NCBI GenBank assembly: GCA_963748545.1
Contig: CAVVJO010000003.1
Coordinates: forward strand, 248,001 to 312,000
Direction of reading: 5' to 3'
Length of the DNA: 64,000 bases
Origin: Roseiarcus sp963748545
GTDB lineage: Bacteria; Pseudomonadota; Alphaproteobacteria; Rhizobiales; Beijerinckiaceae
The translations under genes and the position numbers were made by a program. The stretch's first letter is position 1, and every line of letters begins with the position of its first letter. Positions 16,529-24,993 of the stretch are shown piece by piece. The notes beneath the pieces are model-generated. The model made no database searches and was not told where the DNA came from. It saw only the letters and a list, made by a program, of their open reading frames with translations.

Positions 16529-17986
16529 TCAGACCCGGCCCGCCAGCAGGTCGCGCGCGTCGGTCAATCGGCCAGTGACCGCGGCCGCGGCCGCCATCGC
16601 AGGCGACATCAAGTGGGTGCGCGATCCCGGACCCTGCCGTCCCTTGAAATTGCGATTGGTTGTCGACGCGCAGCGTTCGCCTGCCGGCACCAAGTCCCCG
16701 TTCATCGCCACGCACATCGAGCATCCGGAATCCACCCATTCGAGACCGGCTTCCTCGAAGATTTGCGAAAGCCCTTCTTCCTCAGCCTGCCGCTTCACGA
16801 CGAGGGAGCCGGGCGACACGAGTCCCGGCACGACCGACCTGCGCCCGGCGAGCACGGCGGCCGCTGCGCGCAAGTCTTCAATGCGCGCGTTGGTGCAGGA
16901 GCCGATAAAGACACGGTCAATGCGAATGGCCGTCAGTTGCGTCCCGGGCTCCAGGCCCATGTAGGCCAAGGCGTCGCGAACGGCCGTTGCGCGACTCTCA
17001 TCTGCGATGTTTGCCGGATCAGGGATCGCCGCGTTGATGGGCGCGGCCTGTTCGGGACTGACGCCCCAGGTCACGGTCGGCGCGAAGTCGCTCGCGCTGT
17101 AGGACAATTCGGCATCGAACTCAGCGGCGTCATCGCTGCGCAGCCCTTGCCAGTCGTCGACCGCGCGCTCGTACTCTTCGCCTTTTGGGGCGAAGGGCCG
17201 GCCGCGGACAAAGGCGAACGTCGTTTCGTCGGGCGCTATCAGCCCCAGGCGAGCGCCCGCCTCAATCGAAAGATTGCAGAGGGTCATGCGGCCTTCCATC
17301 GACAAAGCCTGCACGGCGGCGCCGGCGTATTCGATCGCATGGCCTTGCGCCCCGTCGGCCCCGATGCGGGCGATGAGGCCCAGCGCGATATCCTTGGCTG
17401 ACACGCCGACGCCGAGCGCGCCGTCGATGGCGACGCGCATGCTTTTGGGTCGGCGTTGCCAAAGCGTCTGCGTCATCAGGACATGCGCCGCCTCCGACGC
17501 GCCAATACCGAAGGCGCAGGCGCCGAACGCTCCGTGCGTCGACGTATGGCTGTCTCCGCAAACGATCGTCAGGCCCGGCAGCGTCAAGCCCTGTTCAGGC
17601 GCCACGACGTGAACGATCCCCTGACGACGATCGTCCAGCCCGATCAGTCCGATCCCCCAGCGTTTCGTGTTATCTTCAAGCTGACGGAGCATGCGCGCGA
17701 AGTCCCCGTTGCCGCCGCGGGCGCGCCCACGCGTCGGGACATAATGGTCGGCGACTCCGAAGGTGAGTTCCGGGTGGGCAACCCGGCTGGCCCGTGCCGC
17801 GACCTGGTCGAACGCAAGAAACGATCCCTCATGCAAGAGATGCCGATCGATCCAGATCAGGCTCGTTCCGTCCGCTCGCGTGGTGATCGCGTGAGCGTCC
17901 CAAAGCTTGTCGATAAGGGTGCGCCCGGCCTGTGACCTTTCTGATCGCGGCACTGTCACTGAGCTCCCGCTTGACCGCCCCATCAT
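16529..17986 (-). CDS. LeuC-like large subunit of an aconitase-family hydro-lyase
   Basis: This is a protein of up to 485 residues with all three [4Fe-4S] ligands: C364 (GSCTN), C422 and C425 (SGCSMC). The family start RTLIDKLWDAHAI lies at residue 22, so the true start may be an internal GTG about 10 codons in. VVCGDSHTSTHGAFG-type and NFKGRQGPGSRTHL motifs are present. With the small subunit it would add water across, or isomerise, an unsaturated di- or tricarboxylate. Its neighbours (lyase, amidase, HyuAB) favour a catabolic hydratase over leucine biosynthesis. Confidence 0.87.
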   Translation of the reverse strand: MMGRSSGSSVTVPRSERSQAGRTLIDKLWDAHAITTRADGTSLIWIDRHLLHEGSFLAFDQVAARASRVAHPELTFGVADHYVPTRGRARGGNGDFARMLRQLEDNTKRWGIGLIGLDDRRQGIVHVVAPEQGLTLPGLTIVCGDSHTSTHGAFGACAFGIGASEAAHVLMTQTLWQRRPKSMRVAIDGALGVGVSAKDIALGLIARIGADGAQGHAIEYAGAAVQALSMEGRMTLCNLSIEAGARLGLIAPDETTFAFVRGRPFAPKGEEYERAVDDWQGLRSDDAAEFDAELSYSASDFAPTVTWGVSPEQAAPINAAIPDPANIADESRATAVRDALAYMGLEPGTQLTAIRIDRVFIGSCTNARIEDLRAAAAVLAGRRSVVPGLVSPGSLVVKRQAEEEGLSQIFEEAGLEWVDSGCSMCVAMNGDLVPAGERCASTTNRNFKGRQGPGSRTHLMSPAMAAAAAVTGRLTDARDLLAGRV

Positions 17987-18054
17987 CCCTCATCGGCCAG
18001 ATCTTTGGAAGGCTGTTCGCGTAACCGGACGTCGTCAGCATCCAGGCTCTGTCT

Positions 18055-18933
18055 CTACACCCGACTTGGCTCTCCCTCTGCGAGCGCTATCTCGGTCACG
18101 CGCAACCCACTCGCCGCGATCCGCGAAGGGAACACGTTCTTGAGACCCTCTTCGTGCGCCGGAATCACGCGACGCATCTCCCCCGCGGCGCGTTTGATCA
18201 TCTCATCGATCGCGAGCAGCATGTTGGTTTGGCTGCCGCTCCCGAGCCCGACCGGGACATAGTAGGGATCGGCTTCGTTGTTGCCGTGCAGATTCTCGAA
18301 CTGGTAGATCAGGTCGCCCGCCATGACCCAGGCGTCGGCCAAGTCGCGCTTGCCGTCGTTGCGAATGACTACGTATTGGGAGCCCGGCGTATGGCTCTCG
18401 TGCGCGGGATAGAGGTCGATATGAGGCAGCACGTCTTCGCGAGCGCCCTCAAGAGAAACGAGTTGGCCCTGTCGCGCGAGTTCGACCACGCGCAGAATAT
18501 CCCCGGGATCGACAGCCTCCATCAGCCAACGGAACCTTCGCCCGATCGACATCGCCCAAACCCACCGCGAAAGCTCCCTTTCCTGTATGAAGAAAGTTGC
18601 TTTTGGAAACAGGTCCGTACCGCCCATGTGATCGAAATGACCGTGAGTCAAGAACACGTGGGTGATCTGTTCGGGCGTCAAGCCGCATTCGCCAAGGACG
18701 GTGTGCGGGTTGCGCCAATTCGAGATCCCAAACATCTCGGTCAGTTCCCGCCCATGGTCGACATCGTTGTAACCGACGTCGATGAGCGCCGCAAAGTCAG
18801 GTCCTTTGACCAGGGTGTAACAGAACGGCAGCCGCAGCGTTCCCCGATTATGGGCGCCGTAGACGACCGCGCTCACCGGCAGTTCCTCAATGCGGCTGTA
18901 TTCGAGAACCCAAATTGAATACTTGGCCATCAT
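18055..18933 (-). CDS. MBL-fold hydrolase of the N-acyl homoserine lactonase family
   Basis: This is a 292-residue metallo-beta-lactamase-fold protein with HGHFDH at 97-102, WVMAGDLIYQ (bridging Asp) and late histidine IPAHEEG. Close relatives are annotated as AHL lactonases, but no LuxI or LuxR gene is nearby. The gene ends the minus-strand series transketolase-SDR-BVMO-hypothetical-MBL, where hydrolysis of a Baeyer-Villiger lactone or ester is the likelier job. Start is ATG 18933 or the adjacent ATG 18930 behind AGGGAGG. Confidence 0.85.
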   Translation of the reverse strand: MMAKYSIWVLEYSRIEELPVSAVVYGAHNRGTLRLPFCYTLVKGPDFAALIDVGYNDVDHGRELTEMFGISNWRNPHTVLGECGLTPEQITHVFLTHGHFDHMGGTDLFPKATFFIQERELSRWVWAMSIGRRFRWLMEAVDPGDILRVVELARQGQLVSLEGAREDVLPHIDLYPAHESHTPGSQYVVIRNDGKRDLADAWVMAGDLIYQFENLHGNNEADPYYVPVGLGSGSQTNMLLAIDEMIKRAAGEMRRVIPAHEEGLKNVFPSRIAASGLRVTEIALAEGEPSRV

Positions 18934-18964
18934 CGCCTCCCTTTCGATTTCTTTGTGTTATCCG

Positions 18965-19501
18965 TTACCGCCTCGATCCGACGCCTCGGCGAAGGCCACG
19001 ATGGGCCGCGCAGCAGGATTGGCTGAAATCGACGACCTGAAAGCCCGGAAGCGCCTTGCTCGCTGACAGCATCTCGCGCCACCCTTCCTTCAGTGTCTGA
19101 TGCGCTCGATCGAGCGAAGCTTCGTTTATCCGCAGCGAACCCTGGCGAGCAATTCGCAGAGCGTCGCCAATTCGTTCGCAAGCAAGCGAAAGGTGGAAGT
19201 GGTGGTGAGCGGCGGCCGCAGGCGCCTCGATCGCGCCCAGCATGTCTTCCGCCTCCTTGTATGCGGTTTCGGCCTGCCCAAGGATCGGCTCGTCGAGGAC
19301 CCGGTCTCGCTCGCCAATCGACGCCAACACGAGCAGGCCCGCAAGCTGCGCCGCGGCGTTCCGCAACGCTTCGAAGGGCGCTTGCGTCTTGAGAACGTAA
19401 GTCGCCGTCCGATCGTCGAGATTGGCGTCGACGGGAAGCGCCTGAAAGCCCCCAACAACGCCAATGCGGCTTTCTTCCGCAAAGCTTTCCTGAAACCGCA
19501 T
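18965..19501 (-). CDS. Conserved-looking hypothetical protein in the BVMO operon
   Basis: This 178-residue protein has no recognised domain. It is alpha-helical in character (long Ala/Leu/Glu stretches) with HHHFHLSLACERIGDAL in the middle and no signal peptide. ATG 19501 has GAGGTG 8 bases upstream, and the gene lies between the BVMO and MBL genes with short spacers, which supports it as real. Two other frames are open across it but lack ribosome sites. It could be a small accessory protein or enzyme subunit. Confidence 0.6.
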   Translation of the reverse strand: MRFQESFAEESRIGVVGGFQALPVDANLDDRTATYVLKTQAPFEALRNAAAQLAGLLVLASIGERDRVLDEPILGQAETAYKEAEDMLGAIEAPAAAAHHHFHLSLACERIGDALRIARQGSLRINEASLDRAHQTLKEGWREMLSASKALPGFQVVDFSQSCCAAHRGLRRGVGSRR

Positions 19502-19572
19502 TGTCAGAGCACCTCGCGATGTTCAGCGCCAAGTCGGCGCGCGCCGCAATAAACCATCGCGCGCATCTCGAT

Positions 19573-21195
19573 TCAGGCGTCGATTCCGAATTCCGCGTAC
19601 TGGGACCCGGCCACCTGGCTCATCTCTTTGATATAGTTGGCCATTCCGCCCATATAAAACATCGCGGCCCTCGGCTTGCCCGGAATGTTCGTGCCGTTGA
19701 TCCAGCTATCGGTGCGCGCGAACAACGTCCCCGCCGCACCCTCCACACAGACCTCGACCCAGGCCTTTTCGGTCTCCGGCGAGACCTCGACGGTCTTTCG
19801 GCCGGTCGCTCGCGCGTGGGTCACGAGATCGGCGAACCAGTTGACCTGCCACTCATGAACGAGCGGCTGGCTGGTAAAGGGGCAGAAGGGACCGTAGATC
19901 ATGAAGAGGTTCGGGAAGCCGGAGATCGCGACGCCCGCGAACGCGCTCGGTCCGCTCCTCCACTTGTCCTGCAGCTTCTGACCGTTGCGGCCAGTCGTGT
20001 CGATCTTCAGATAGTTGCCCGTGACGGCGTCGAATCCGGTGGCGAAAATGACGACGTCGAGTTCAATCTCCCCGGCTGTTGTCTGGATGCCGTGCTCGGT
20101 GAATTCCTGAATCGGGTTCGCCTTGACGTCGATGAGCGTCACATTCGGTCGATTGTAGACGTCGTAATAGTTGTCGGTAGCGAGCGGTCGCTTGGCGTAG
20201 AAATCCTGCGGGCAGAGCATCTCGGCGACCTTCGGATCCTTGACGGTCTTTCGGATCTTGTCGCGCATGAAATCGGTCGCCGTCTTGTTCGCTTCCTCGC
20301 TGACGATGAGGTCGCTGAACGTCTCGAGCATGAAAGCAAAGCCGTTGCCTCGGTCCCACGCCCGCTGATAAAGGCGCTGCCTCTCCTCATCCGACACGCT
20401 TAACGCCGGTATCGTGCTCTCCTGGAAACCGAATACGGCTCCGGTATTGAGGTTCCATCGAAAGAACTCATCCGGATCGTCTTGTATCGCGCGAAGAGCT
20501 TTCTCAGGAAGCGGATGCTGGTTTCCAAGCGGGACGACGTACTGGGGAGTCCGCTGCAAAACGTAGAGGTGGCCGACCTCGGGCGCGATGGCCGTTATGA
20601 CCTGGACGCCGGTCGAGCCCGTGCCGATGACCGCAACGCGTTTGCCCTTGAGATCGACGGGCCGCTGCGGCCACCGAGAGGCCGAAATGATCTCACCTTT
20701 GAATTTTTCCGAGCCTTTGAACTTCGGAATGTTGGTCGAGGATAGGAGACCGACCCCCTCGACGACGAACTGGGCCTTGTATCGCCTTCCATCCGCGGTC
20801 GTCAGTTTCCAGCCCGGAGATTTCTCATCCCACTCGGCGCTCACCACTCTCGTGTTGAAGTTGATCGAGCGCCTGAGATCGTGTTTTGTCGCGACCGTAT
20901 TCAGGTAGGCAAGCACTTCCGGCTGCTGCGGATAACGCTCCGACCATTTCCACGTGCGTACCAGATCTTTGTCGAAGGAATAGCAATAGACCGTGGCCTC
21001 TGTGTCGACGCGGCAACCGGGGTACCTGTTCCAGTACCAGGTGCCCCCGACGTCGCCGGCGTCATCAAACGCTTGAACGTTCAGGCCCAGGTCGTTGCGA
21101 AACTTGTGCAGCGCATAGAGACCGCCGAAGCCCGTGCCTATGACAGCAACGTCAAGCTCGGTGACATCGGGGCTCGAATGGGCGATCTCAGTCAT
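19573..21195 (-). CDS. Flavin-dependent Baeyer-Villiger-type monooxygenase (module A)
   Basis: This is a 540-residue class B flavoprotein monooxygenase of the cyclohexanone monooxygenase group. FAD Rossmann motif GTGFGG is at 20-25, GGTWYWNRYPG near 50-60, and the NADPH motif GTGSTG at 191-196. FATGFDAVTGNY and the NIPGK C-terminal motif are also typical. The diagnostic FxGxxxHxxxWP stretch is FKGEIISASRWP (165-176), with serine at the usual histidine. ATG 21195 is supported by GGAGGAAGC; a frame open to 21255 is longer. It would insert oxygen next to a ketone using NADPH and O2. Confidence 0.92.
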   Translation of the reverse strand: MTEIAHSSPDVTELDVAVIGTGFGGLYALHKFRNDLGLNVQAFDDAGDVGGTWYWNRYPGCRVDTEATVYCYSFDKDLVRTWKWSERYPQQPEVLAYLNTVATKHDLRRSINFNTRVVSAEWDEKSPGWKLTTADGRRYKAQFVVEGVGLLSSTNIPKFKGSEKFKGEIISASRWPQRPVDLKGKRVAVIGTGSTGVQVITAIAPEVGHLYVLQRTPQYVVPLGNQHPLPEKALRAIQDDPDEFFRWNLNTGAVFGFQESTIPALSVSDEERQRLYQRAWDRGNGFAFMLETFSDLIVSEEANKTATDFMRDKIRKTVKDPKVAEMLCPQDFYAKRPLATDNYYDVYNRPNVTLIDVKANPIQEFTEHGIQTTAGEIELDVVIFATGFDAVTGNYLKIDTTGRNGQKLQDKWRSGPSAFAGVAISGFPNLFMIYGPFCPFTSQPLVHEWQVNWFADLVTHARATGRKTVEVSPETEKAWVEVCVEGAAGTLFARTDSWINGTNIPGKPRAAMFYMGGMANYIKEMSQVAGSQYAEFGIDA

Positions 21196-21345
21196 TGAAT
21201 GCTTCCTCCATTGCTGTTTCATCCTTGCCCCTGGCGAAGGAGGCCGAGACGTCAATTCAACCCTAACCGTTCTCGCTTCGCGAGGTCATAAAAAAACCCC
21301 TCCGCCCTCCAGCAATGCGTCAGCAACCAGACTGGCTCGCGGCGT

Positions 21346-22131
21346 TCACGCTTCTTCGGGCAACCGGAAAGCGTCACTCGGCGCGCCCCAGGCGCAATAT
21401 CCTCCGTCAACCGGCAAGGTGACGGCGGTTATGAAGCGCGCTCGATCTGAGGCCAGAAAGAGCAGCGCCTCGGCCACATCGTCCGCGCTTCCCATCATTC
21501 CCATCGGCGTGCGCTTGCGGATGCGGCGCTCGTCGATCTTGCCTTCGGCGATCAGCCTCTCGGTCATCGGCGTCCGAATGTATCCCGGAGCCACTGCGTT
21601 GACCCGAACGCCGTGCGGTCCCCACTCGCAGCCAAGCACGCGCGTCAACATCCCAATACCGGCCTTCGCCGCGCTGTAGGCGGTTCGCACCGGCAAGCCG
21701 AGGACGCCCGCGATCGAATTCATATTGAGAATGACCCCCGACTTGCGGGCGATCATTGAAGGAGCCACCGCCCTCGAGACCAGGTAGGTCCCGGTCAAAT
21801 GGACGTCGATCAGACGCTGCCAGTGCGAAAGCGGTTGCTCGACCGTGGGCGTGAACGTGTCGGGCACGCCTGCATTGTTCACGAGAATGTCGATCTTACC
21901 GTGGCGATGAATCGCCTCGGCGACCATTGCGTTCACTTGCGCCTCGTTGGACACGTCGCCGGACGCCGCCGAATGGCCCTCGCCCAAGCTACCCGCCGCC
22001 TCACGCGCGAGCGCGAGATCCAAGTCGTTAATGACGATGCTCGCGCCCTCGCGCGCAAAGGCTCTCGCGGTCGCGAGGCCAAGCCCGCTCGCCGCTCCAG
22101 TGATGAGGGCCACACGCCCTTGCAGTTCCAT
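21346..22131 (-). CDS. Short-chain dehydrogenase/reductase (module A)
   Basis: This 261-residue classical SDR has the cofactor motif TGAASGLGLA, NNAG at the end of beta-4, catalytic Ser in MNSIAGV and YSAAK. Asp in IVINDLDLA suggests NAD(H) preference. ATG 22131 has GAGGAG 7 bases upstream, and the gene follows the transketolase C-terminal subunit by 11 bases, with the BVMO next. It probably oxidises an alcohol to the ketone that the BVMO acts on, or the reverse. Confidence 0.9.
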   Translation of the reverse strand: MELQGRVALITGAASGLGLATARAFAREGASIVINDLDLALAREAAGSLGEGHSAASGDVSNEAQVNAMVAEAIHRHGKIDILVNNAGVPDTFTPTVEQPLSHWQRLIDVHLTGTYLVSRAVAPSMIARKSGVILNMNSIAGVLGLPVRTAYSAAKAGIGMLTRVLGCEWGPHGVRVNAVAPGYIRTPMTERLIAEGKIDERRIRKRTPMGMMGSADDVAEALLFLASDRARFITAVTLPVDGGYCAWGAPSDAFRLPEEA

Positions 22132-22142
22132 CAAACTGCTCC

Positions 22143-23129
22143 TCAACGAGCTTCCACGATCGCCCGCACGAACCGCGGCAGGTCGACGCCGTACTTGCTT
22201 TCGAGATATTCCTGGGAGCCGCATTCAAAGAAGCTGTCGGCAAGCCCGATCTTGATCATTGGCTTGACAATTCGGAACTCGTACAGCGCCTCGACCACGA
22301 AGCTCGCCAGACCCCCCGCAGTCTTATGGTTTTCTGCGACGATCAAGCGGTCGAATTGTTGCGCAAAGGCGACGACTGTCGTGGTGTCGAACGGCTTAAT
22401 CGTGGAGACATGCATCACGCTCGCCTCCACGCCCATGGCGGAGGCCGCCTTCGCCGCGTCCAAGGCGCGCGCAGTCATGTAGCCAGTCGAGATGATGCCG
22501 ACGCTGCCGCCTTGCCGCAACAGTTTCGCTTTGCCAAGCTCGAACTTGTAGTCCGAGGGCAGTTCGACCGGAACCTTGCCGCGTAAGGTGCGCACATAGA
22601 CGGCGCCGGGAATGTCAGCGACGGCTCGCACGACTTGTTTGAGCTCGGTCGCGTCGCAAGGATCGATGATCGTCAGGTCCGCGATTCCGCGCATCATGTT
22701 GAGATCTTCGGTTGCCTGATGCGTGGCGCCGTAGCCGTTCACCAGGCCCGGCATGCCGGCAAAGATCTTCACGTTCGCCTTCGAATGCGCGCCGGCGATG
22801 GCGACAAAATCATAGGCGCGTCGGGTGATGAAGACGGAGTAAGTGGTGCAGTATGCGATCTTGCCCGTCTTGGCGAGGCCAGCGGCGACCATGATGAGGC
22901 ACTGCTCGGCCATGCCCACGTTGAAAAAGCGTGTCGGGTGAGCGTCGCGGAACGGCAGAATGTCGCTGTAGCGCCCCATGTCCGCGGTCAGGCCGACGAT
23001 CTCGGGACGCTCGGTTCCCAGCTCCGCCAGCGTTCGACCGAATGGAGCAAGTTCCGTGGTCTTGCCTGCGATATCGATCAACTCCCCCATGCCGCGCGTG
23101 CGGCCGGGAGAAGGGGCGGCCTCAGCCAT
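22143..23129 (-). CDS. Transketolase-like C-terminal subunit (pyrimidine-binding and C domains), copy 1
   Basis: This 328-residue subunit has the pyrimidine-binding domain (LTADMGRYSDILPF, FFNVGMAEQCLIMVAAGLA, YGATHQATEDLNMMRG) and the transketolase C domain (VSTIKPFDTTTVV, VAENHKTAGGLASFV). It pairs with the separate N-terminal subunit upstream. Split transketolases of this type act in apiose, sulfoquinovose and similar pathways, but no sugar kinase is nearby here. Start ATG 23129 (MAEAAPSPGR); its first codons overlap the end of the upstream gene. Confidence 0.9.
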   Translation of the reverse strand: MAEAAPSPGRTRGMGELIDIAGKTTELAPFGRTLAELGTERPEIVGLTADMGRYSDILPFRDAHPTRFFNVGMAEQCLIMVAAGLAKTGKIAYCTTYSVFITRRAYDFVAIAGAHSKANVKIFAGMPGLVNGYGATHQATEDLNMMRGIADLTIIDPCDATELKQVVRAVADIPGAVYVRTLRGKVPVELPSDYKFELGKAKLLRQGGSVGIISTGYMTARALDAAKAASAMGVEASVMHVSTIKPFDTTTVVAFAQQFDRLIVAENHKTAGGLASFVVEALYEFRIVKPMIKIGLADSFFECGSQEYLESKYGVDLPRFVRAIVEAR

Positions 23130-23965
23130 TTTCGCGCTCCAATTCGGCGATCGAGCGAATCCCACTCGCCGTTGTCGATACGCACGAAATGCGCACGCTC
23201 TCGTTTCATTATGGTCGGCACGCCGAACCCCGGTGTCGTTCGCATGACGACGGCCTTGGGCTTTTCGTTTCGCGTCCGCATCCGAGCGAGCGCTCCGACC
23301 AACTCGGCCATGTCGTTGCCGTTCGTCTCTACCGTGTCCCAGCCGAACGCGACGAATTTGTCGGCCACGGGCTCAATCTTCACGGTGACGGGACCGTCCG
23401 CTTGGATCCCGTTGCAATCGATCAGCGCGACGAGGTTGTCGCATTTGAAGGTCGCCGCGGCCATCGCCGCCTCCCAGGTCGAGCCTTCCTGCAACTCCCC
23501 GTCGGACAGTTCACAGAACACTCTCGCCTCAGACCCATCGAGCCTCAGACCCATGGCCATGCCGACCGCCTGCCCGAGACCTTGTCCGAGCGAGCCGCCA
23601 ACCACCTCGATGCCGGGAAGATCGTCGAATGTGCTCATCGGCAAGCGAGAGCCGTTCAGTCCGTAGGTGGGAAGCTCTGCCGGGTCTAAATATCCCGCCT
23701 CGGCCAGGGTCGCATACATGGCGATGGAATAGTGGCCCGTCGACAAGACGAAACGGTCTCGCTCCGGCCACGTCGGGTTGGCCGAGTCGTAGCGCAACTC
23801 GTGAAAATAGATCGCCGCCAGACAGTCGGCGATCCCAAGCCCCTGGGCTATGTATCCCTCGCCTTTCCCTTGGGCCATCGCCATCATCTTGCGACGCAGA
23901 TCGAGCGCCTTGAGGCGGAGACTGGAGATGTCGGGCGGGGATGCCGGATGATTTCTAAGGGACAT
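23078..23965 (-). CDS. Transketolase-like N-terminal (ThDP-binding) subunit, copy 1
   Basis: This subunit carries the ThDP diphosphate-binding domain: LSTGHYSIAMYATLAEAG, EVVGGSLGQGLGQAVGMA and the GDG-like CELSDGELQEGSTWEA followed by DCNGIQ. Its tail after DNGEWD runs 17 codons into the next gene and looks unlike family C-termini. If one G of the GGG at 23161-23163 is removed, the tail becomes IRSIAELERENG and stops at 23122 in an ATGGCTGA overlap, which is more natural. The start is ATG 23965. The TetR-type operator lies 140 bases upstream. Confidence 0.88.
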   Translation of the reverse strand: MSLRNHPASPPDISSLRLKALDLRRKMMAMAQGKGEGYIAQGLGIADCLAAIYFHELRYDSANPTWPERDRFVLSTGHYSIAMYATLAEAGYLDPAELPTYGLNGSRLPMSTFDDLPGIEVVGGSLGQGLGQAVGMAMGLRLDGSEARVFCELSDGELQEGSTWEAAMAAATFKCDNLVALIDCNGIQADGPVTVKIEPVADKFVAFGWDTVETNGNDMAELVGALARMRTRNEKPKAVVMRTTPGFGVPTIMKRERAHFVRIDNGEWDSLDRRIGARKWLRPPLLPAARAAWGS

Positions 23966-24103
23966 CTTACGTGCGGTCAGAGCTTGAAGGAGGGATCTTG
24001 CCGACCTCGGCGCCTAGCCCGCCGGCCACCGCCTTTCGTGTCGAACCCAAAATTGCCTTGAGACGGTTGAGACGCACGCCGCACTCCTCCCAGGCCGCAT
24101 TAT

Positions 24104-24119
24104 AGCGAGCGTTCGCTCA
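24104..24119. promoter_or_regulatory. TetR-type operator, copy 1
   Basis: AGCGAGCGTTCGCTCA contains GAGCG/CGCTC inverted arms around TT. The same 16 bases occur at 31189-31204. It lies in the 270-bp region between the transketolase operon (minus) and the divergent TetR gene (plus). Two identical copies beside units of the same module support a real operator. The rest of this intergenic stretch shows nothing else I recognise. Confidence 0.65.
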
Positions 24120-24235
24120 TTTTATGACGGCCGCACTTCTTTTGCAAGGAGGCAGGTGATATGAATGGGAGAAGAGGCTTCAAGCGCGACGGCCGAGGCG
24201 GGAAGGCATCTTGAATCACACAGAGTCGAAGCGGA

Positions 24236-24934
24236 ATGACAGCAAACGTTTCAACAGAGGTTCTTTGCGGGCGCATTCTGGAGCGGCATCGGGACGTCAT
24301 TCGGGTTCAGAAAACCCATGTCGCGGTGGCCAACCTCGCCCGCATCATCGAGGCGACGCTGAAGCTTTCGAACAAGCAGGGCTTTCAGGCGACGACGCTG
24401 CGGGATCTCGCGAAAACGTCGGGCCTGAGCATGGGCGGCCTCTATTGCTATTTCTCCGGCAAACCCATGCTTCTGTCGATGATTCTGAGGGAGGTGGCCT
24501 CGACGGTCGCAGAAGTCCTCAGCGACCCGCCGCTCGAGGTCGCGTTGGACGCCGGCGCGCACCTACGATGGCTTATCGAATCGCACATCCGCTTGACGGA
24601 AGCGATGCAGCCCTGGTTCGTATTCGCATACATGGAAGCGAAAGCCTTCCCGCCTTCGGAACGACGCATTGCAATCGACAGCGAAGCCCTGACCGAGGCC
24701 ATCATCGCCAGGATTCTCGAGGAGGGCGCGGCGGCTGGGGTGTTCACTCTCTCTGACGTCGGCCTCACGGCATGCCTTATCAAGCCCCTTCTGCAGGACT
24801 GGTACGTCAAACGCGCAAAGTATAGGAAGCGCGGGATTTCGATCGACACCTATATCGCGGGGGTCATCGGTTTCGTCACCGCCGCGATTTCCGCTCAGGA
24901 ACACGCGGCGAGCGCGTCACTCAAACTTGCTTGA
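24236..24934 (+). CDS. TetR family transcriptional regulator (module A)
   Basis: This 232-residue regulator has a TetR helix-turn-helix at about residues 35-80 (FQATTLRDLAKTSGLSMGGLYCYFSGK). The helical C-terminal ligand domain contains WLIESHIRLTEAMQPWFVFAYMEAKAF. This recalls TetR regulators that sense acyl-CoA or hydrophobic ligands, though the ligand is unknown. Its own promoter region and the 31.2-kb divergent region share the GAGCG-TT-CGCTC site, so it likely represses both arms of module A and itself. An overlapping frame on the same strand is a shadow. Confidence 0.88.
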   Translation: MTANVSTEVLCGRILERHRDVIRVQKTHVAVANLARIIEATLKLSNKQGFQATTLRDLAKTSGLSMGGLYCYFSGKPMLLSMILREVASTVAEVLSDPPLEVALDAGAHLRWLIESHIRLTEAMQPWFVFAYMEAKAFPPSERRIAIDSEALTEAIIARILEEGAAAGVFTLSDVGLTACLIKPLLQDWYVKRAKYRKRGISIDTYIAGVIGFVTAAISAQEHAASASLKLA

Positions 24935-24993
24935 TGGCGGGCGCCTGCGGGTCTTTTGATTGGCGATCGCGGCTCGGTTTGATCGCGGGGCCT

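Noticed and set aside
15900..17986. LeuC/LeuD as the housekeeping isopropylmalate isomerase
   Set aside because: LeuD has SSREGA where SSREHA is usual, no leuA or leuB is nearby, and the context is catabolic. This is not excluded with certainty.
18055..18933. A quorum-quenching system based on the AHL-lactonase-like protein
   Set aside because: No LuxI or LuxR gene or lux box is nearby, and the gene lies in a BVMO operon, where hydrolysing a Baeyer-Villiger lactone fits better.
21285..21310. Poly-A run (21287-21295 area) read as a terminator between the SDR and BVMO genes
   Set aside because: On the minus strand the T-run comes before the CTCGC-GAA-GCGAG hairpin, not after it, so it does not form a standard intrinsic terminator.
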